A DNA stretch of 64,000 nt from Lactobacillus sp. ESL0677 (GCF_029392875.1 NZ_CP113946.1:1964799-2028798), one strand, 5' to 3'. Positions 42,662 to 51,368 are shown, counted from the first letter of the stretch. A program made the numbers and translations. The notes: generated from the letters alone by a model not told the origin.

Positions 42662-43321
42662 ATGAACAAAATTACAAAAGTTTTAGGCTTATCAGTTGCA
42701 GCATTGAGCCTTGCAGGTGGTAGTTTTACTACAAATGAGGTTAATGCCAAAACTACTAAAACACACATTACTAACAAAAAAGCTGTTAAAAAGACCTCTA
42801 AAAAGAAAGCCAAGGGTACGAAATATGGCTTCAAAAAAGCTTTTGTCTTCTCAAAAGACTTACAAGGTAAATGGTACAGTAACAATAATTTGACCCCTGA
42901 CCCACTTGAAGTTGGCAAATCAACGTTGGTTCTTCCATATACTGGTAAAAAGGCCAAAGCCGTTGTCATTGGCAAAGTTAAGGGAACCAACAAATACACA
43001 TGGCAAATGAGTGGTAATTGGAAGTTAAAGCACGCCAAGGCTTTTGCTAACGTAATGCGCGGCTCATATAAGACCATTAACAAGACTAAATGGACCGTTC
43101 TTAGTCCAGTCGATGAAAAGTCAGTTACTGCTGGCTTTGCTTATACTGTCAAGGACGAAAAAATTGACGATAAGACTGGCGAAACTATCAAAGTTGTTTT
43201 TGAAGCAAGACCTGACGATGGTAAAGTAATCAACCAATACTTTACAAGTAAAGACTTGGCTAACAAGTATGCTGCAACCAAGTTTGCTGACATGACTTAT
43301 TCAGATATCAACCCAAGATAA
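42662..43321 (+). CDS. Secreted lysine-rich protein of unknown function
   Basis: 219 aa with a signal peptide ('ITKVLGLSVAALSLAGGSFT', cleavage near 'VNAK'). A Lys/Thr-rich linker (about 30-55) is followed by a globular domain with 'FSKDLQGKWYSNNNLTPD', 'KYTWQMSGNWKLKHAKAF', and 'FEARPDDGKVINQYFTSK'. Similar proteins occur in many Lactobacillus genomes as surface-associated hypotheticals; no named domain recognised. It has a standard RBS-ATG and a terminator, and is divergent from the kinase. Confidence 0.8.
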   Translation: MNKITKVLGLSVAALSLAGGSFTTNEVNAKTTKTHITNKKAVKKTSKKKAKGTKYGFKKAFVFSKDLQGKWYSNNNLTPDPLEVGKSTLVLPYTGKKAKAVVIGKVKGTNKYTWQMSGNWKLKHAKAFANVMRGSYKTINKTKWTVLSPVDEKSVTAGFAYTVKDEKIDDKTGETIKVVFEARPDDGKVINQYFTSKDLANKYAATKFADMTYSDINPR

Positions 43322-43340
43322 GATTATTTTTAATAAAAAA

Positions 43341-43373
43341 AGCGAGTGAGGAAATTTTCCTTACTCGCTTTTT
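43341..43373 (+). terminator. Terminator of the secreted protein gene
   Basis: AGCGAGTgAGGAAA / TTTCCTtACTCGCT stem with T-run. Confidence 0.85.
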
Positions 43374-43374
43374 A

Positions 43375-43390
43375 TGTTTCACATGTAACA
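43375..43390. promoter_or_regulatory. parS-like site, one mismatch
   Basis: TGTTTCACATGTAACA is the exact reverse complement of the site at 41972-41987. Again placed immediately after a terminator. Confidence 0.65.
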
Positions 43391-43572
43391 TTTAGTGCAA
43401 AATAATATACTATACAAAAACACGCTAATAACAAACGATATAATTTTTTGCTCTTCACTATACAAAATCACTTGACAATCATGTAACCATTTTAATTAAC
43501 TTTTTCCTTGTTTTACCCCTACATCTCGTATTAAACTTATTAAGTATCAATATGTTGTATTTAAGAAAGAGC

Positions 43573-44223
43573 GTGATTCAAGTTATTGTTTTAAGCGGGC
43601 CAATTGGAGCCGGTAAATCCAGTTTAACCAGTATTTTAGCTGAACATCTAGGTACTCAAGCCTTCTATGAGGGAGTTGACAGTAATCCTGTTCTTCCCCT
43701 GTACTACAAGGATATGAAGCGATATACGTTTTTGCTCAATATCTACTTGCTCAACCATCGGATAGCACAGATTAATCAAGCAGTTAAAGAGAAAAACAGC
43801 GTTTCAGACCGATCAATCTATGAAGATGCTCTCTTTTTCAAAATGAACGCAGACAGTAATGTCGCTGATCCAACAGAATTTAAGATTTACGACAGCTTGC
43901 TCGAAAACATGATGGAAGATACTCCCGGTAATCCAAGTAAGAAGCCGGATTTACTCATTTATATTCATGTGTCGCTAGAAACAATGCTTAAACGCATTAA
44001 AAAGCGTGGTCGCTCTTACGAACAAATCAGTACAGATCCTAGTTTAAAGGACTACTATGCACGCCTTATCCGCTACTATGAGCCATGGTATAAAAATTAC
44101 AATGCATCACCTAAAATAGCAATTGACGGCGACAAATTTGATTTCATTACTGATGAAAATGCTAAAAAAGAAGTTTTGCAGCAAATTGATGACAAATTGC
44201 GCGAACTAGGTAATTTAAAATAA
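43573..44223 (+). CDS. dak: Deoxynucleoside kinase, dAK-type subunit
   Basis: About 216 aa. '[19 protein letters not shown]' is the P-loop. '[18 protein letters not shown]' (DRS motif) and '[14 protein letters not shown]' (lid) are conserved in lactobacillar dAK/dGK, which act as a heterodimer with the next gene in nucleoside salvage. Order dak-dgk matches the L. acidophilus pair. The start is unclear: ATG 43552 has no RBS, GTG 43573 is only 1-2 nt from AAAGAG, and at the position where dgk has ATG this gene has ATT (43576). I report GTG 43573. Confidence 0.85.
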   Translation: MIQVIVLSGPIGAGKSSLTSILAEHLGTQAFYEGVDSNPVLPLYYKDMKRYTFLLNIYLLNHRIAQINQAVKEKNSVSDRSIYEDALFFKMNADSNVADPTEFKIYDSLLENMMEDTPGNPSKKPDLLIYIHVSLETMLKRIKKRGRSYEQISTDPSLKDYYARLIRYYEPWYKNYNASPKIAIDGDKFDFITDENAKKEVLQQIDDKLRELGNLK

Positions 44224-44235
44224 AGAAGGAACGTG

Positions 44236-44922
44236 ATGACAGTTATTGTTTTAAGCGGGCCAATTGGAGCCGGTAAATCCAGTTTAACCAGTATTTTAGC
44301 AGATTATTTAGGTACTAAGCCATTCTATGAAAGCGTCGATAACAACCCTGTTTTGCCGCTTTTTTACGCTGATCCTAAAAAATACGCCTTTTTATTGCAA
44401 GTGTTTTTCCTAAATACACGTTTTCGCAGTATTAAAGATGCTTTAACAGAAGACAACAATGTTTTAGATCGTTCAATTTATGAAGATGCCCTCTTCTTCC
44501 AAATGAATGCTGACATTGGTCGGGCAACTCAAGAAGAAGTAGACACTTATTATGAATTATTAAACAACATGATGAGTGAGCTTACCCACATGCCAAAGAA
44601 AAATCCTGACTTGTTAGTCCACATCAACGTTTCTTATGACACGATGATCAAGCGAATTCAAAAACGTGGCCGTCCTTATGAACAGCTTAGTTACGACGCA
44701 ACTCTTGAAGACTATTACAAGCGGCTGTTGCGTTACTACAAGCCGTGGTATGACAAGTACGATTATTCACCTAAGATGGAAATTGATGGTGATGCTCTCG
44801 ACTTTATGACCGATGATCAAGCTCGAGCAACAGTTTTAGATCAAATTGTTGGCAAATTAAAAGAAGTTGGCAAATTACCTGAGTCATGGGATAAGCCAAC
44901 CAACATTAAGATTTCTGAATAA
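44236..44922 (+). CDS. dgk: Deoxynucleoside kinase, dGK-type subunit
   Basis: 228 aa, clearly paralogous to the upstream kinase; the first ~20 residues are almost identical ('[20 protein letters not shown]'). DRS motif '[19 protein letters not shown]' and lid 'IKRIQKRGRPYEQL' are conserved. It phosphorylates dGuo (assignment from family order) and pairs with dAK. AAGAAGGAA lies 4-5 nt before ATG 44236. Duplication from a single gene with 5' sequence kept identical is well known for this locus. Confidence 0.9.
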   Translation: MTVIVLSGPIGAGKSSLTSILADYLGTKPFYESVDNNPVLPLFYADPKKYAFLLQVFFLNTRFRSIKDALTEDNNVLDRSIYEDALFFQMNADIGRATQEEVDTYYELLNNMMSELTHMPKKNPDLLVHINVSYDTMIKRIQKRGRPYEQLSYDATLEDYYKRLLRYYKPWYDKYDYSPKMEIDGDALDFMTDDQARATVLDQIVGKLKEVGKLPESWDKPTNIKISE

Positions 44923-44938
44923 CTTTAATTACAACTGC

Positions 44939-44966
44939 TTGACTTATTAAATTAAGTGATTATAAT
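44939..44966 (+). promoter_or_regulatory. Promoter of the T-box-controlled ABC operon
   Basis: TTGACT (44939-44944) and TATAAT (44961-44966) with a 16-bp spacer, followed by the T-box leader. Confidence 0.75.
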
Positions 44967-44972
44967 TAAAAG

Positions 44973-45240
44973 AAAATTAAAAAGGTTATGAGCAGACTAG
45001 TAATATTTAGGGCTTACCAGAGAGTGTCAGTTGCTGTAAAGACATAAAGCGCCTAGTATGAATCACACCTGCGAACCGTTTTTCTAAATAATGTAAGAAA
45101 TTCCGGCGGTGCCGTTATCACTACAGTTTTTTATTCTTGTTAAACTGACCGAGGTTATTTACGTGAGTAAATAGCAAATTAAGGTGGAATCGCGTTAAGT
45201 CGTCCTTTTAGATAAAGATTATCTAAGAGGACGTTTTTTC
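44973..45240 (+). promoter_or_regulatory. T-box riboswitch, complete unit 1
   Basis: Stem I: base GCAG/CTGC, specifier loop with AGTA on the 5' side and GTATGAATCACAC on the 3' side, upper helix TAGGGCTT/AAGCGCCTA. The antiterminator T-box AAGGTGGAATCGCG is at 45181-45194. A terminator CGTCCTTTTAGAT/ATCTAAGAGGACG with T-run is at 45201-45239. The specifier could be CAC (His, 45064-45066), AUC (Ile) or UCA (Ser); by eye I favour CAC, and the class of transporter fits. Downstream genes are read only when uncharged tRNA binds. Confidence 0.9.
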
Positions 45241-45248
45241 TTACAAAT

Positions 45249-45397
45249 TAAGAAATTCCGGTAGTGCCGTTATCACTACAGTTAAACTACTTATGCAGTA
45301 TTTAACTGATTGAGACTGTTTGCGTGAGTAAACAGCAAATTGAGGTGGAACCACGATTAAACGTCCTCTTAGACCAACGTCTAAGGGGGCGTTTTTA
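45249..45397 (+). promoter_or_regulatory. Partial T-box unit 2 (no stem I)
   Basis: A second copy of the downstream module: AGAAATTCCGG--GTGCCGTTATCACTACAG repeats unit 1, followed by T-box GAGGTGGAACCACG (45342-45355) and terminator CGTCCTCTTAGAC/GTCTAAGGGGGCG with T-run (45362-45396). No stem I or specifier precedes it, so it must share the tRNA bound by unit 1 or act on its own. Confidence 0.85.
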
Positions 45398-45415
45398 TTA
45401 TATAAGGAGAATACC

Positions 45416-46057
45416 ATGAATTACATTAACGCCATCATGCCTTCCCTACTTCAGGGAGCGCAAATGACCTTATCACTGTTTTGTTGGACACTTATTATTT
45501 CTATTCCCTTAGGAATTATTATTAGCTTAGGGCTCATCTCGCATATTAAGCCTTTGCAGCTCTTTTTAAAATTTTATGTTTGGATTATGCGGGGAACGCC
45601 ATTATTATTACAATTAATTTTTGTTTTCTACGGTTTACCAATTATTGGCGTGATTTTTCAGCGCTATGATGCGGCATTATTTGCTTTCATCCTCAACTAT
45701 GCAGCATACTTTGCTGAAATTTTTCGGGGAGGTTTTCAAGCCATTCCAGAAGGACAATATGAAAGCGCCCGGGTTTTGCGATTAACTAAGATGCAAACAT
45801 TAAAGCATATTGTTATTCCCCAAGTTGTCAAGATTGTTATTCCATCCATTGGTAACGAGGTTATCAATCTCGTTAAAGATACTTCTCTAGTCTATGTTAT
45901 TGGCCTTGGCGACCTCCTGAGAGCCGGTAATGTTGCCACAGCAAGAGATGTTACCTTGGTACCACTAGTTTTGGTTGGTATTATTTACCTAGCTATGACG
46001 GGAATTGCATCTTACCTTTTAAAGAAAATTGAAAATAGTTATTCTAAATGGAAGTAG
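45416..46057 (+). CDS. Amino-acid ABC transporter permease
   Basis: 213 aa, about five membrane segments, of the polar amino-acid HisM/GlnP class: 'YVWIMRGTPLLLQLIFVFYG' and the EAA loop 'ESARVLRLTKMQTLKHIVIPQ'. It is the single permease subunit, so it probably acts as a homodimer. GGAG lies before the ATG. First of three genes behind a T-box leader, so it is induced by starvation for one amino acid. Confidence 0.9.
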   Translation: MNYINAIMPSLLQGAQMTLSLFCWTLIISIPLGIIISLGLISHIKPLQLFLKFYVWIMRGTPLLLQLIFVFYGLPIIGVIFQRYDAALFAFILNYAAYFAEIFRGGFQAIPEGQYESARVLRLTKMQTLKHIVIPQVVKIVIPSIGNEVINLVKDTSLVYVIGLGDLLRAGNVATARDVTLVPLVLVGIIYLAMTGIASYLLKKIENSYSKWK

Positions 46058-46072
46058 TCGGGAAGCGATTAG

Positions 46073-46726
46073 ATGTTAGAACTTAAAAATATCACCAAAA
46101 AATTTGGTCAACGAACAATCTTAGATAAAGTCAATTTAACTATCCCTAGTGGACAAATTTTAGCAATTGTCGGGCCTTCTGGAGCCGGGAAAACAACTTT
46201 GCTGCGCTGTTTAAGTGGTCTTGAAGCTATCGACTCGGGCAGCTTCTTATGGGATGGACAAGAATTTAATCCCGTTAATCCAACCGATAGCAGCCAAATA
46301 ATCGGCGTTGTTTTCCAAGATTATCAATTATTTCCTAATTTAACTGTATTGGAAAACATCACGTTAGCTCCAACTTTAGCACTTAAAAAAGATAAAGCAG
46401 TTGCCGAAAAACAAGCCCAAAAACTACTTGAACGTTTAAATTTAACCGGTAAAGAACAGCTCTATCCTGCACAACTCTCTGGTGGACAGCAGCAACGAGT
46501 TGCAATTGCCCGCGCTTTAGCCATGAAACCGCAAATTCTTTGTTACGACGAGCCAACTTCTGCACTTGACCCTGCTTTACGCGGGACGGTTGCTGAAATT
46601 ATTCTAAAATTAAAACGTGCAGAGAACATGACACAAATCATTGTTACTCACGACATGGATTTTGCTAAAGAAGTTGCTGATAAAACCTTTACTGTTACCG
46701 ATCTCAGTCAAAGGAGGTTGAGCTAA
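46073..46726 (+). CDS. Amino-acid ABC transporter ATP-binding protein
   Basis: 217 aa. Walker A 'GPSGAGKTTLLRCLSGLE', signature 'LSGGQQQRVAIARALAMKP', Walker B 'ILCYDEPTSALDP', H-loop 'IVTHDMDFAKEVAD'. Class GlnQ/HisP. RBS is weak and the gap to the permease is 15 bp. The stop abuts the start of the binding-protein gene. Confidence 0.93.
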   Translation: MLELKNITKKFGQRTILDKVNLTIPSGQILAIVGPSGAGKTTLLRCLSGLEAIDSGSFLWDGQEFNPVNPTDSSQIIGVVFQDYQLFPNLTVLENITLAPTLALKKDKAVAEKQAQKLLERLNLTGKEQLYPAQLSGGQQQRVAIARALAMKPQILCYDEPTSALDPALRGTVAEIILKLKRAENMTQIIVTHDMDFAKEVADKTFTVTDLSQRRLS

Positions 46727-47575
46727 GTGAAACGCAAAGAATTTCTTACCCTTATAGTAATTTTCTGTTGTGGGATTTTCATAACGGGTTGTAGCGGAGT
46801 TTCGGTTGGTAAGCAAGCCAGTCAAACCGACAATTGGCAGCGGCTAGAAAAGCGCGGCTATGTGACTATTGGCGTTGATGATACCTTTGTTCCAATGGGA
46901 TTCCGCCAAAAAAATGGCCAATTAGTTGGTTACGATGTTGACCTAGCTAAGGCTGTTTTTAAGCAGTATGGTATGCGCGTGAGCTTCCAGACGATTGACT
47001 GGTCGATGAACACCACGGAACTCAAAAACGGGACCATTGACTTAATCTGGAACGGTTTTAGCAAGACTCCTGAACGCAAAGCAAAGGTCGGCTTTAGTAA
47101 AACTTACCTGTATAGCGAACAATTATTGGTGACTAAGCGTAAAAGCCACATTAATTCCTATGCGGACATGACTGGGAAAACATTAGGAGCACAAACTGGA
47201 TCTTCTGGCTACAACGACATTATCAAGCAGCCAAAGTTGCTTAAAGATCGCATTAAAAATCACGACCCAGTCCTGTATGACTCCTTCACTAATGCTTTTA
47301 TCGACTTAAATGCCGGTCGCATTCAGGGACTACTAATTGACAGCACTTACGCCAATTACTATATTGCACGCCAAAAACACCCAGCTGACTTTACCATAAT
47401 TCACGGGCCATTTCCTAAAGATGCCTTTGGTGTTGGCATGAGAAAAAGCGATATAACTTTGCGTGAAAAAATCAATGCTGGATTGGATAAATTAGCTAAA
47501 GATGGCACACTAACCAAAATCAATCACAAATGGTTTGGCTCGGCTGCTGATACACCCTTGCTAAAGAAAAATTAA
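46727..47575 (+). CDS. Amino-acid ABC transporter substrate-binding lipoprotein
   Basis: 282 aa. Signal with lipobox 'FITGCSG' (Cys near 23), then an SBP_bac_3 domain: 'GYVTIGVDDTFVPMGFRQKNGQLVGYDVDLAKAVFKQYG', 'DLIWNGFSKTPERKAKVGFS', 'GAQTGSSGYNDI'. Polar amino-acid class (His/Gln/Arg or cystine). Start GTG with AGGAGG; 3' end overlaps the convergent HAD gene by 4 bp. The T-box specifier will decide the substrate better than this sequence. Confidence 0.92.
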   Translation: MKRKEFLTLIVIFCCGIFITGCSGVSVGKQASQTDNWQRLEKRGYVTIGVDDTFVPMGFRQKNGQLVGYDVDLAKAVFKQYGMRVSFQTIDWSMNTTELKNGTIDLIWNGFSKTPERKAKVGFSKTYLYSEQLLVTKRKSHINSYADMTGKTLGAQTGSSGYNDIIKQPKLLKDRIKNHDPVLYDSFTNAFIDLNAGRIQGLLIDSTYANYYIARQKHPADFTIIHGPFPKDAFGVGMRKSDITLREKINAGLDKLAKDGTLTKINHKWFGSAADTPLLKKN

Positions 47576-48366
47576 TCTAACTGCTCCAAAACGTCGGCAA
47601 TCCCGTCATGATTATTATCCTGCGTAATCACTTCAAACTTTGCCTTTAAATCAGCTGGCGCATTGGCCATTAATACTGGATGAGCAACGATTTCTAGCAT
47701 TGCTGCATCATTATAATTATCACCAAAAGCCCAACAATCAGTTAATTTAACATTGAAATCTTCTGCCAAAATTTTAATGCCGTTACCCTTAGAAACACCT
47801 TTAATCATTACTTCAAGTAAATTTGGTGCAGATTTAACAATGTATAATTTTGGATATTTTACTTTTAATTCTGCTTGTTCCTCATCTAATAACTTTGGGT
47901 CACCCATAATCAATACTTTGTGAGCACCCTTAAGCTTTTTAACCTGAGCTAGTGAGCTTGGTGTTGCCTTAACATCGACGGTCTTTTCTTCTTTTCCAAC
48001 CAATTCGCAATTATTTCCCGGGAAATAGTACCAGTCATAGCCACTATAAACGTTCCAAACAGTTCCGTTATTTTTACGCTCAACATACTGACATATTTCT
48101 TCTGCCTGAGCGGCAGTCATAAACTGTGAGTTTAATGGTCTGCCCATTTCATCTAAAACTAGAGCGCCATTGTAAGCAATGAGCGGGCACCTTTTCATAA
48201 TTTGTCCAGCTGCTGTCATAATTCCTTGTGGCATCCGACCTGATACTGGCACAAAGATATTGTCTTTAATTACCTGTTTACGAATTGCATCCCGCGTTCT
48301 AGGTGTTACTTGCAAGTCAGAATTGATTAATGTACCGTCAATATCTGAAAAAAGTAGTTTAACCAT
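47572..48366 (-). CDS. HAD-superfamily phosphatase, Cof type
   Basis: 264 aa. Motif I 'FSDIDGTLINSD' (Asp nucleophile), motif II region 'VPVSGRM', C2B cap and motif IV 'CWAFGDNYNDAAMLEIV'. Cof-type phosphatases act on sugar phosphates and cofactors such as FMN; the substrate cannot be read. Standard length. A Noc-like palindrome lies inside the coding sequence at 48013. Confidence 0.9.
   Translation of the reverse strand: MVKLLFSDIDGTLINSDLQVTPRTRDAIRKQVIKDNIFVPVSGRMPQGIMTAAGQIMKRCPLIAYNGALVLDEMGRPLNSQFMTAAQAEEICQYVERKNNGTVWNVYSGYDWYYFPGNNCELVGKEEKTVDVKATPSSLAQVKKLKGAHKVLIMGDPKLLDEEQAELKVKYPKLYIVKSAPNLLEVMIKGVSKGNGIKILAEDFNVKLTDCWAFGDNYNDAAMLEIVAHPVLMANAPADLKAKFEVITQDNNHDGIADVLEQLD
48013..48026. 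promoter_or_regulatory. Noc binding site-like palindrome, perfect
   Basis: ATTTCCCGGGAAAT, identical to the Noc consensus, sits inside the HAD gene. The same 14-mer occurs at 38972-38985. Confidence 0.6.
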
Positions 48367-48446
48367 AATTTCTCCTCAACTATTTTCTTTAATTAGTAGT
48401 AATTAAGCTTATTTTAACGATTATTACTGGCCTTGGTCAATAACTG

Positions 48447-48543
48447 TTAATAGACGATAGTTACTCTTTAGTCAATGATTGGTTTTAATAATTCGTGTTT
48501 GCAATTATTTTTCAGAGTGATAGACTTTAATAGTCGAAAGTTA
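48447..48543 (+). repeat. 17-bp direct repeats upstream of the NCS2 permease
   Basis: TTAATAGACGATAGTTA (48447-48463) and TTAATAGTCGAAAGTTA (48527-48543) match at 15 of 17 positions and are 80 bp apart. They may bind the same regulator. Confidence 0.5.
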
Positions 48544-48562
48544 AATTTTAAACACGAACATT
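48488..48562 (+). promoter_or_regulatory. PurBox-like pair and promoter of NCS2 gene 1
   Basis: AAACACGAACATT (48550-48562) and, inverted, ATAATTCGTGTTT (48488-48500) resemble the PurR PurBox (AWWWCCGAACWWT), the first at 11 of 13. TTGCAA (48499-48504) and TAGACT (48521-48526) with a 16-bp spacer give a possible promoter. No guanine riboswitch core was found. Confidence 0.4.
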
Positions 48563-48581
48563 AATTTGTGGGAGAGAGATA

Positions 48582-49889
48582 ATGAATTTTATTAAGAGTT
48601 ATTTTCAGCTCGATAAATATAACACTAGCATTAAAGTGGAATTTCTTGCTGGTTTAACTACTTTTATTAGTATGTCATACATCCTTTTTGTCAATCCTAG
48701 CGTCTTAGGGGCAAGTGGCATGAACTCTGGGGCCGTTTTTACCTCAACTGCCTTGGCCAGTGCATTAGGAACAGCGATTATGGGAATTGTTGCCAATTAC
48801 CCAATTGGTGAAGCTCCAGCCCTTGGAATTAACGCCTTCTTTGCCTACACAGTTTGTGTTGGCATGCATGTTTCATGGGAAACAGCGTTAGCTGCTGTTT
48901 TTGTTGCTTCAATCATCTTCATTTTAATCACCTTGTTTAAATTGCGGGAAAAAATCATCAATGCTATTCCAGCTGATTTGAAATTTGCCATTTCTTCAGG
49001 TATTGGCTTGTTCATCGCCTTTTTAGGAATGCAAGATGGTGGTTTAATTATCGGTAACAAGTCAACTTTGGTCGGTTTAGGATCACTTCATGATCCAGCA
49101 GTTTGGATTACAATCTTTGGCTTGTTAATAACCGTTGTGTTAATGATTTTAAATGTACCTGGTGCTATTTTTATCGGCATGGTATTAGCTGCAATCTTTG
49201 GTGTTGCTACTGGGCAAATCCCGCTACCAACTAAAGTAATTTCAATGGCGCCAAGTATTGCACCAACCTTTGGTCAAGCAATCTTTCACATTAAAGACAT
49301 CAATTCACTGCAAATGTGGGTTGTTGTTTTAACATTCTTACTAGTTACCTTCTTTGATACTGCCGGTACATTAATCGGACTGGCTCAACAAGCTGGATTT
49401 ATGAAAGATAACAAAATGCCACGAGTTGGTAGAGCTTTAGCTTCTGACTCAACCGCGATGATGGTTGGTTCCGTCCTAGGTACTTCACCTATTGGTGCCT
49501 TTGTTGAATCAAGTGCCGGAATTGCTGTCGGTGGTAGAACTGGTTTAACTGCTGTCTTTGTAGCAATTTTCTTCTTAATTTCTATGATTTTCAGTCCATT
49601 ACTTGGATTATTTACCACTCATGTAACAGCACCTGCTTTAATTATTGTCGGTGTTCTAATGGCTCAAAATACGGCTCACATTCATTGGAATAAAATGGAA
49701 ATTGCCGTACCCGCCTTCTTAATCTTAATTGGTATGCCCCTGACCTACTCCATTTCTGATGGTTTGGCATTAGGATTAATTACTTACCCAATCTGTATGG
49801 TTGCTGCTAAGCGCGGCAAGGAAGTTACACCAATGATGTGGATTCTCTTCTTCGTCTTTATTTTCTTCCTCTGGGTACTTAACTTCTAA
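48582..49889 (+). CDS. NCS2 purine permease (AzgA/PbuG-like), copy 1
   Basis: 435 aa with about twelve to fourteen segments. AzgA-type signatures: 'EFLAGLTTFISMSYILFVNPSVLG', 'PALGINAFFAYTVC', 'FFDTAGTLIGLAQQAG', and 'VESSAGIAVGGRTGLTAVFV'. The family imports hypoxanthine, guanine or adenine with protons. A close paralogue follows. GGGAGAGA before ATG. Confidence 0.92.
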   Translation: MNFIKSYFQLDKYNTSIKVEFLAGLTTFISMSYILFVNPSVLGASGMNSGAVFTSTALASALGTAIMGIVANYPIGEAPALGINAFFAYTVCVGMHVSWETALAAVFVASIIFILITLFKLREKIINAIPADLKFAISSGIGLFIAFLGMQDGGLIIGNKSTLVGLGSLHDPAVWITIFGLLITVVLMILNVPGAIFIGMVLAAIFGVATGQIPLPTKVISMAPSIAPTFGQAIFHIKDINSLQMWVVVLTFLLVTFFDTAGTLIGLAQQAGFMKDNKMPRVGRALASDSTAMMVGSVLGTSPIGAFVESSAGIAVGGRTGLTAVFVAIFFLISMIFSPLLGLFTTHVTAPALIIVGVLMAQNTAHIHWNKMEIAVPAFLILIGMPLTYSISDGLALGLITYPICMVAAKRGKEVTPMMWILFFVFIFFLWVLNF

Positions 49890-49912
49890 TTTAATTGAAA
49901 AAATTTTATTAA

Positions 49913-49944
49913 AGCCAAAATCTAACAATAGATTTTGACTTTTT
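49913..49944 (+). terminator. Terminator of NCS2 gene 1
   Basis: AAAATCTA / TAGATTTT stem with a nearby T-run. Confidence 0.75.
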
Positions 49945-50047
49945 TGCTTCTTATAAAATAAATTTGGCTGTATCATGGAAATATAACATGATTTAGTTAT
50001 ATACTAGTTACATTGGTTCTTTTTAATTTAATATTTTGGAGGAAAAA

Positions 50048-51358
50048 ATGACGACACTAGATAAAGTCTTTCATTTAAACGATGCTCATACCACTGTTAA
50101 ACGCGAGTTAATCGCCGCATTAACCACGTTTGTCAGTCTCTCCTACATCCTTTTTGTTAACCCTAACATTTTACATGCAGCTGGAATCGATAAAGGTGCA
50201 GCATTTACCGTTACCGCAATTTCAATAGCTATTGGCTGTTTCATCATGGGCTTAGTTGCCAATTATCCAATTGCCTTAGCACCAACTCTTGGCAGTGCAG
50301 CCTTTTTCGCTTATAACGTCTGCGTTGGTATGCATATCAACTGGCAAACTGCATTAGCTGCTGTTCTAGTTGCATCCGTACTGTTTATCCTAATAACTGT
50401 TCTGAAATTACGGGAAATAGTTGTTGATGCAATTCCACAAGACATGAAATATGCAATTTCAGCTGGAATTGGCCTCTTCATCGCTTTTATCGGCTTGCAA
50501 AATGGTAAGTTGATTGTAAATAGTGATTCTAATCTTGTAACTTTAGGTAAATTTAATTCACCTGCTGTCTGGATTACCCTATTTGGGTTAACGCTAACTG
50601 TTATCTTAATGGCAATGAACATTCCCGGTTCCATTTTCATTGGGATGGTCGTTACCGCTGTATTTGGCATTGTAATTGGTCAAATAGCTTTACCTAAAGC
50701 TATTATTTCCAGTGCACCAAGTATTGCTCCTACTTTTGGCCAAGCAGTTTTTCACTTAAAAGACATTAATACACCACAACTATTTATGGTTGTTCTAACC
50801 TTCTTGCTAGTTACCTTTTTTGATACCGCTGGTACCTTAATTGGAATGACTGAACAGGCAGGAATGGTTGATAAAAACGGTAAAATTCCACGGATTGGCC
50901 GCGCATTCTTATCAGATTCTGCGGCAATGGTTGAAGGTGCTATTCTCGGGACAGCTCCACTTGGAACTTCAGTTGAATCAAGTGCTGGTATCGCCATGGG
51001 CGGTCGTACCGGATTAACTGCAATTTTTGTTGGTATTTTATTTTTAATTAGTATGATTTTTAGTCCACTCTTAGCTGTTATTCCAACAACAGTTACTGCA
51101 CCAGCGTTAATTATTGTTGGTGTTTTAATGGCCGGTAATTTGAAAAAAATCAATTGGGAAAAATTCGAAATTGCCTTACCTGCATTCCTGACAGTTGTTG
51201 GTATGCCGCTAACTTATAGTATTTCTGACGGGTTAGCACTAGGCATGATTGCTTATCCGATTACAATGATCGCTTCTAAACAATCTAAAAAAGTCTCACC
51301 AATGATGTACGTACTATTTGTAATTTTTATCATTTTCTTTTTAGTAACCAATATGTAA
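50048..51358 (+). CDS. NCS2 purine permease (AzgA/PbuG-like), copy 2
   Basis: 436 aa, paralogue of the preceding permease with the same signatures ('ELIAALTTFVSLSYILFVNPN', 'FFDTAGTLIGMTEQAG', 'VESSAGIAMGGRTGLTAIFV'). In place of the 'GINAFF' of copy 1 it has 'GSAAFF', a change in the substrate-site region. ATG 50048 has GGAGG upstream; 50036 is too close to it. The two copies may prefer different bases. No PurBox seen before this one. Confidence 0.92.
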   Translation: MTTLDKVFHLNDAHTTVKRELIAALTTFVSLSYILFVNPNILHAAGIDKGAAFTVTAISIAIGCFIMGLVANYPIALAPTLGSAAFFAYNVCVGMHINWQTALAAVLVASVLFILITVLKLREIVVDAIPQDMKYAISAGIGLFIAFIGLQNGKLIVNSDSNLVTLGKFNSPAVWITLFGLTLTVILMAMNIPGSIFIGMVVTAVFGIVIGQIALPKAIISSAPSIAPTFGQAVFHLKDINTPQLFMVVLTFLLVTFFDTAGTLIGMTEQAGMVDKNGKIPRIGRAFLSDSAAMVEGAILGTAPLGTSVESSAGIAMGGRTGLTAIFVGILFLISMIFSPLLAVIPTTVTAPALIIVGVLMAGNLKKINWEKFEIALPAFLTVVGMPLTYSISDGLALGMIAYPITMIASKQSKKVSPMMYVLFVIFIIFFLVTNM

Positions 51359-51368
51359 TTAAGTAAAC

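Noticed and set aside
48869..48884. TGTTTCATGGGAAACA, parS-like with two mismatches inside NCS2 gene
   Set aside because: It breaks the CACGTG core at two positions and lies in coding sequence; not listed as a site. The same applies to 12812-12827.
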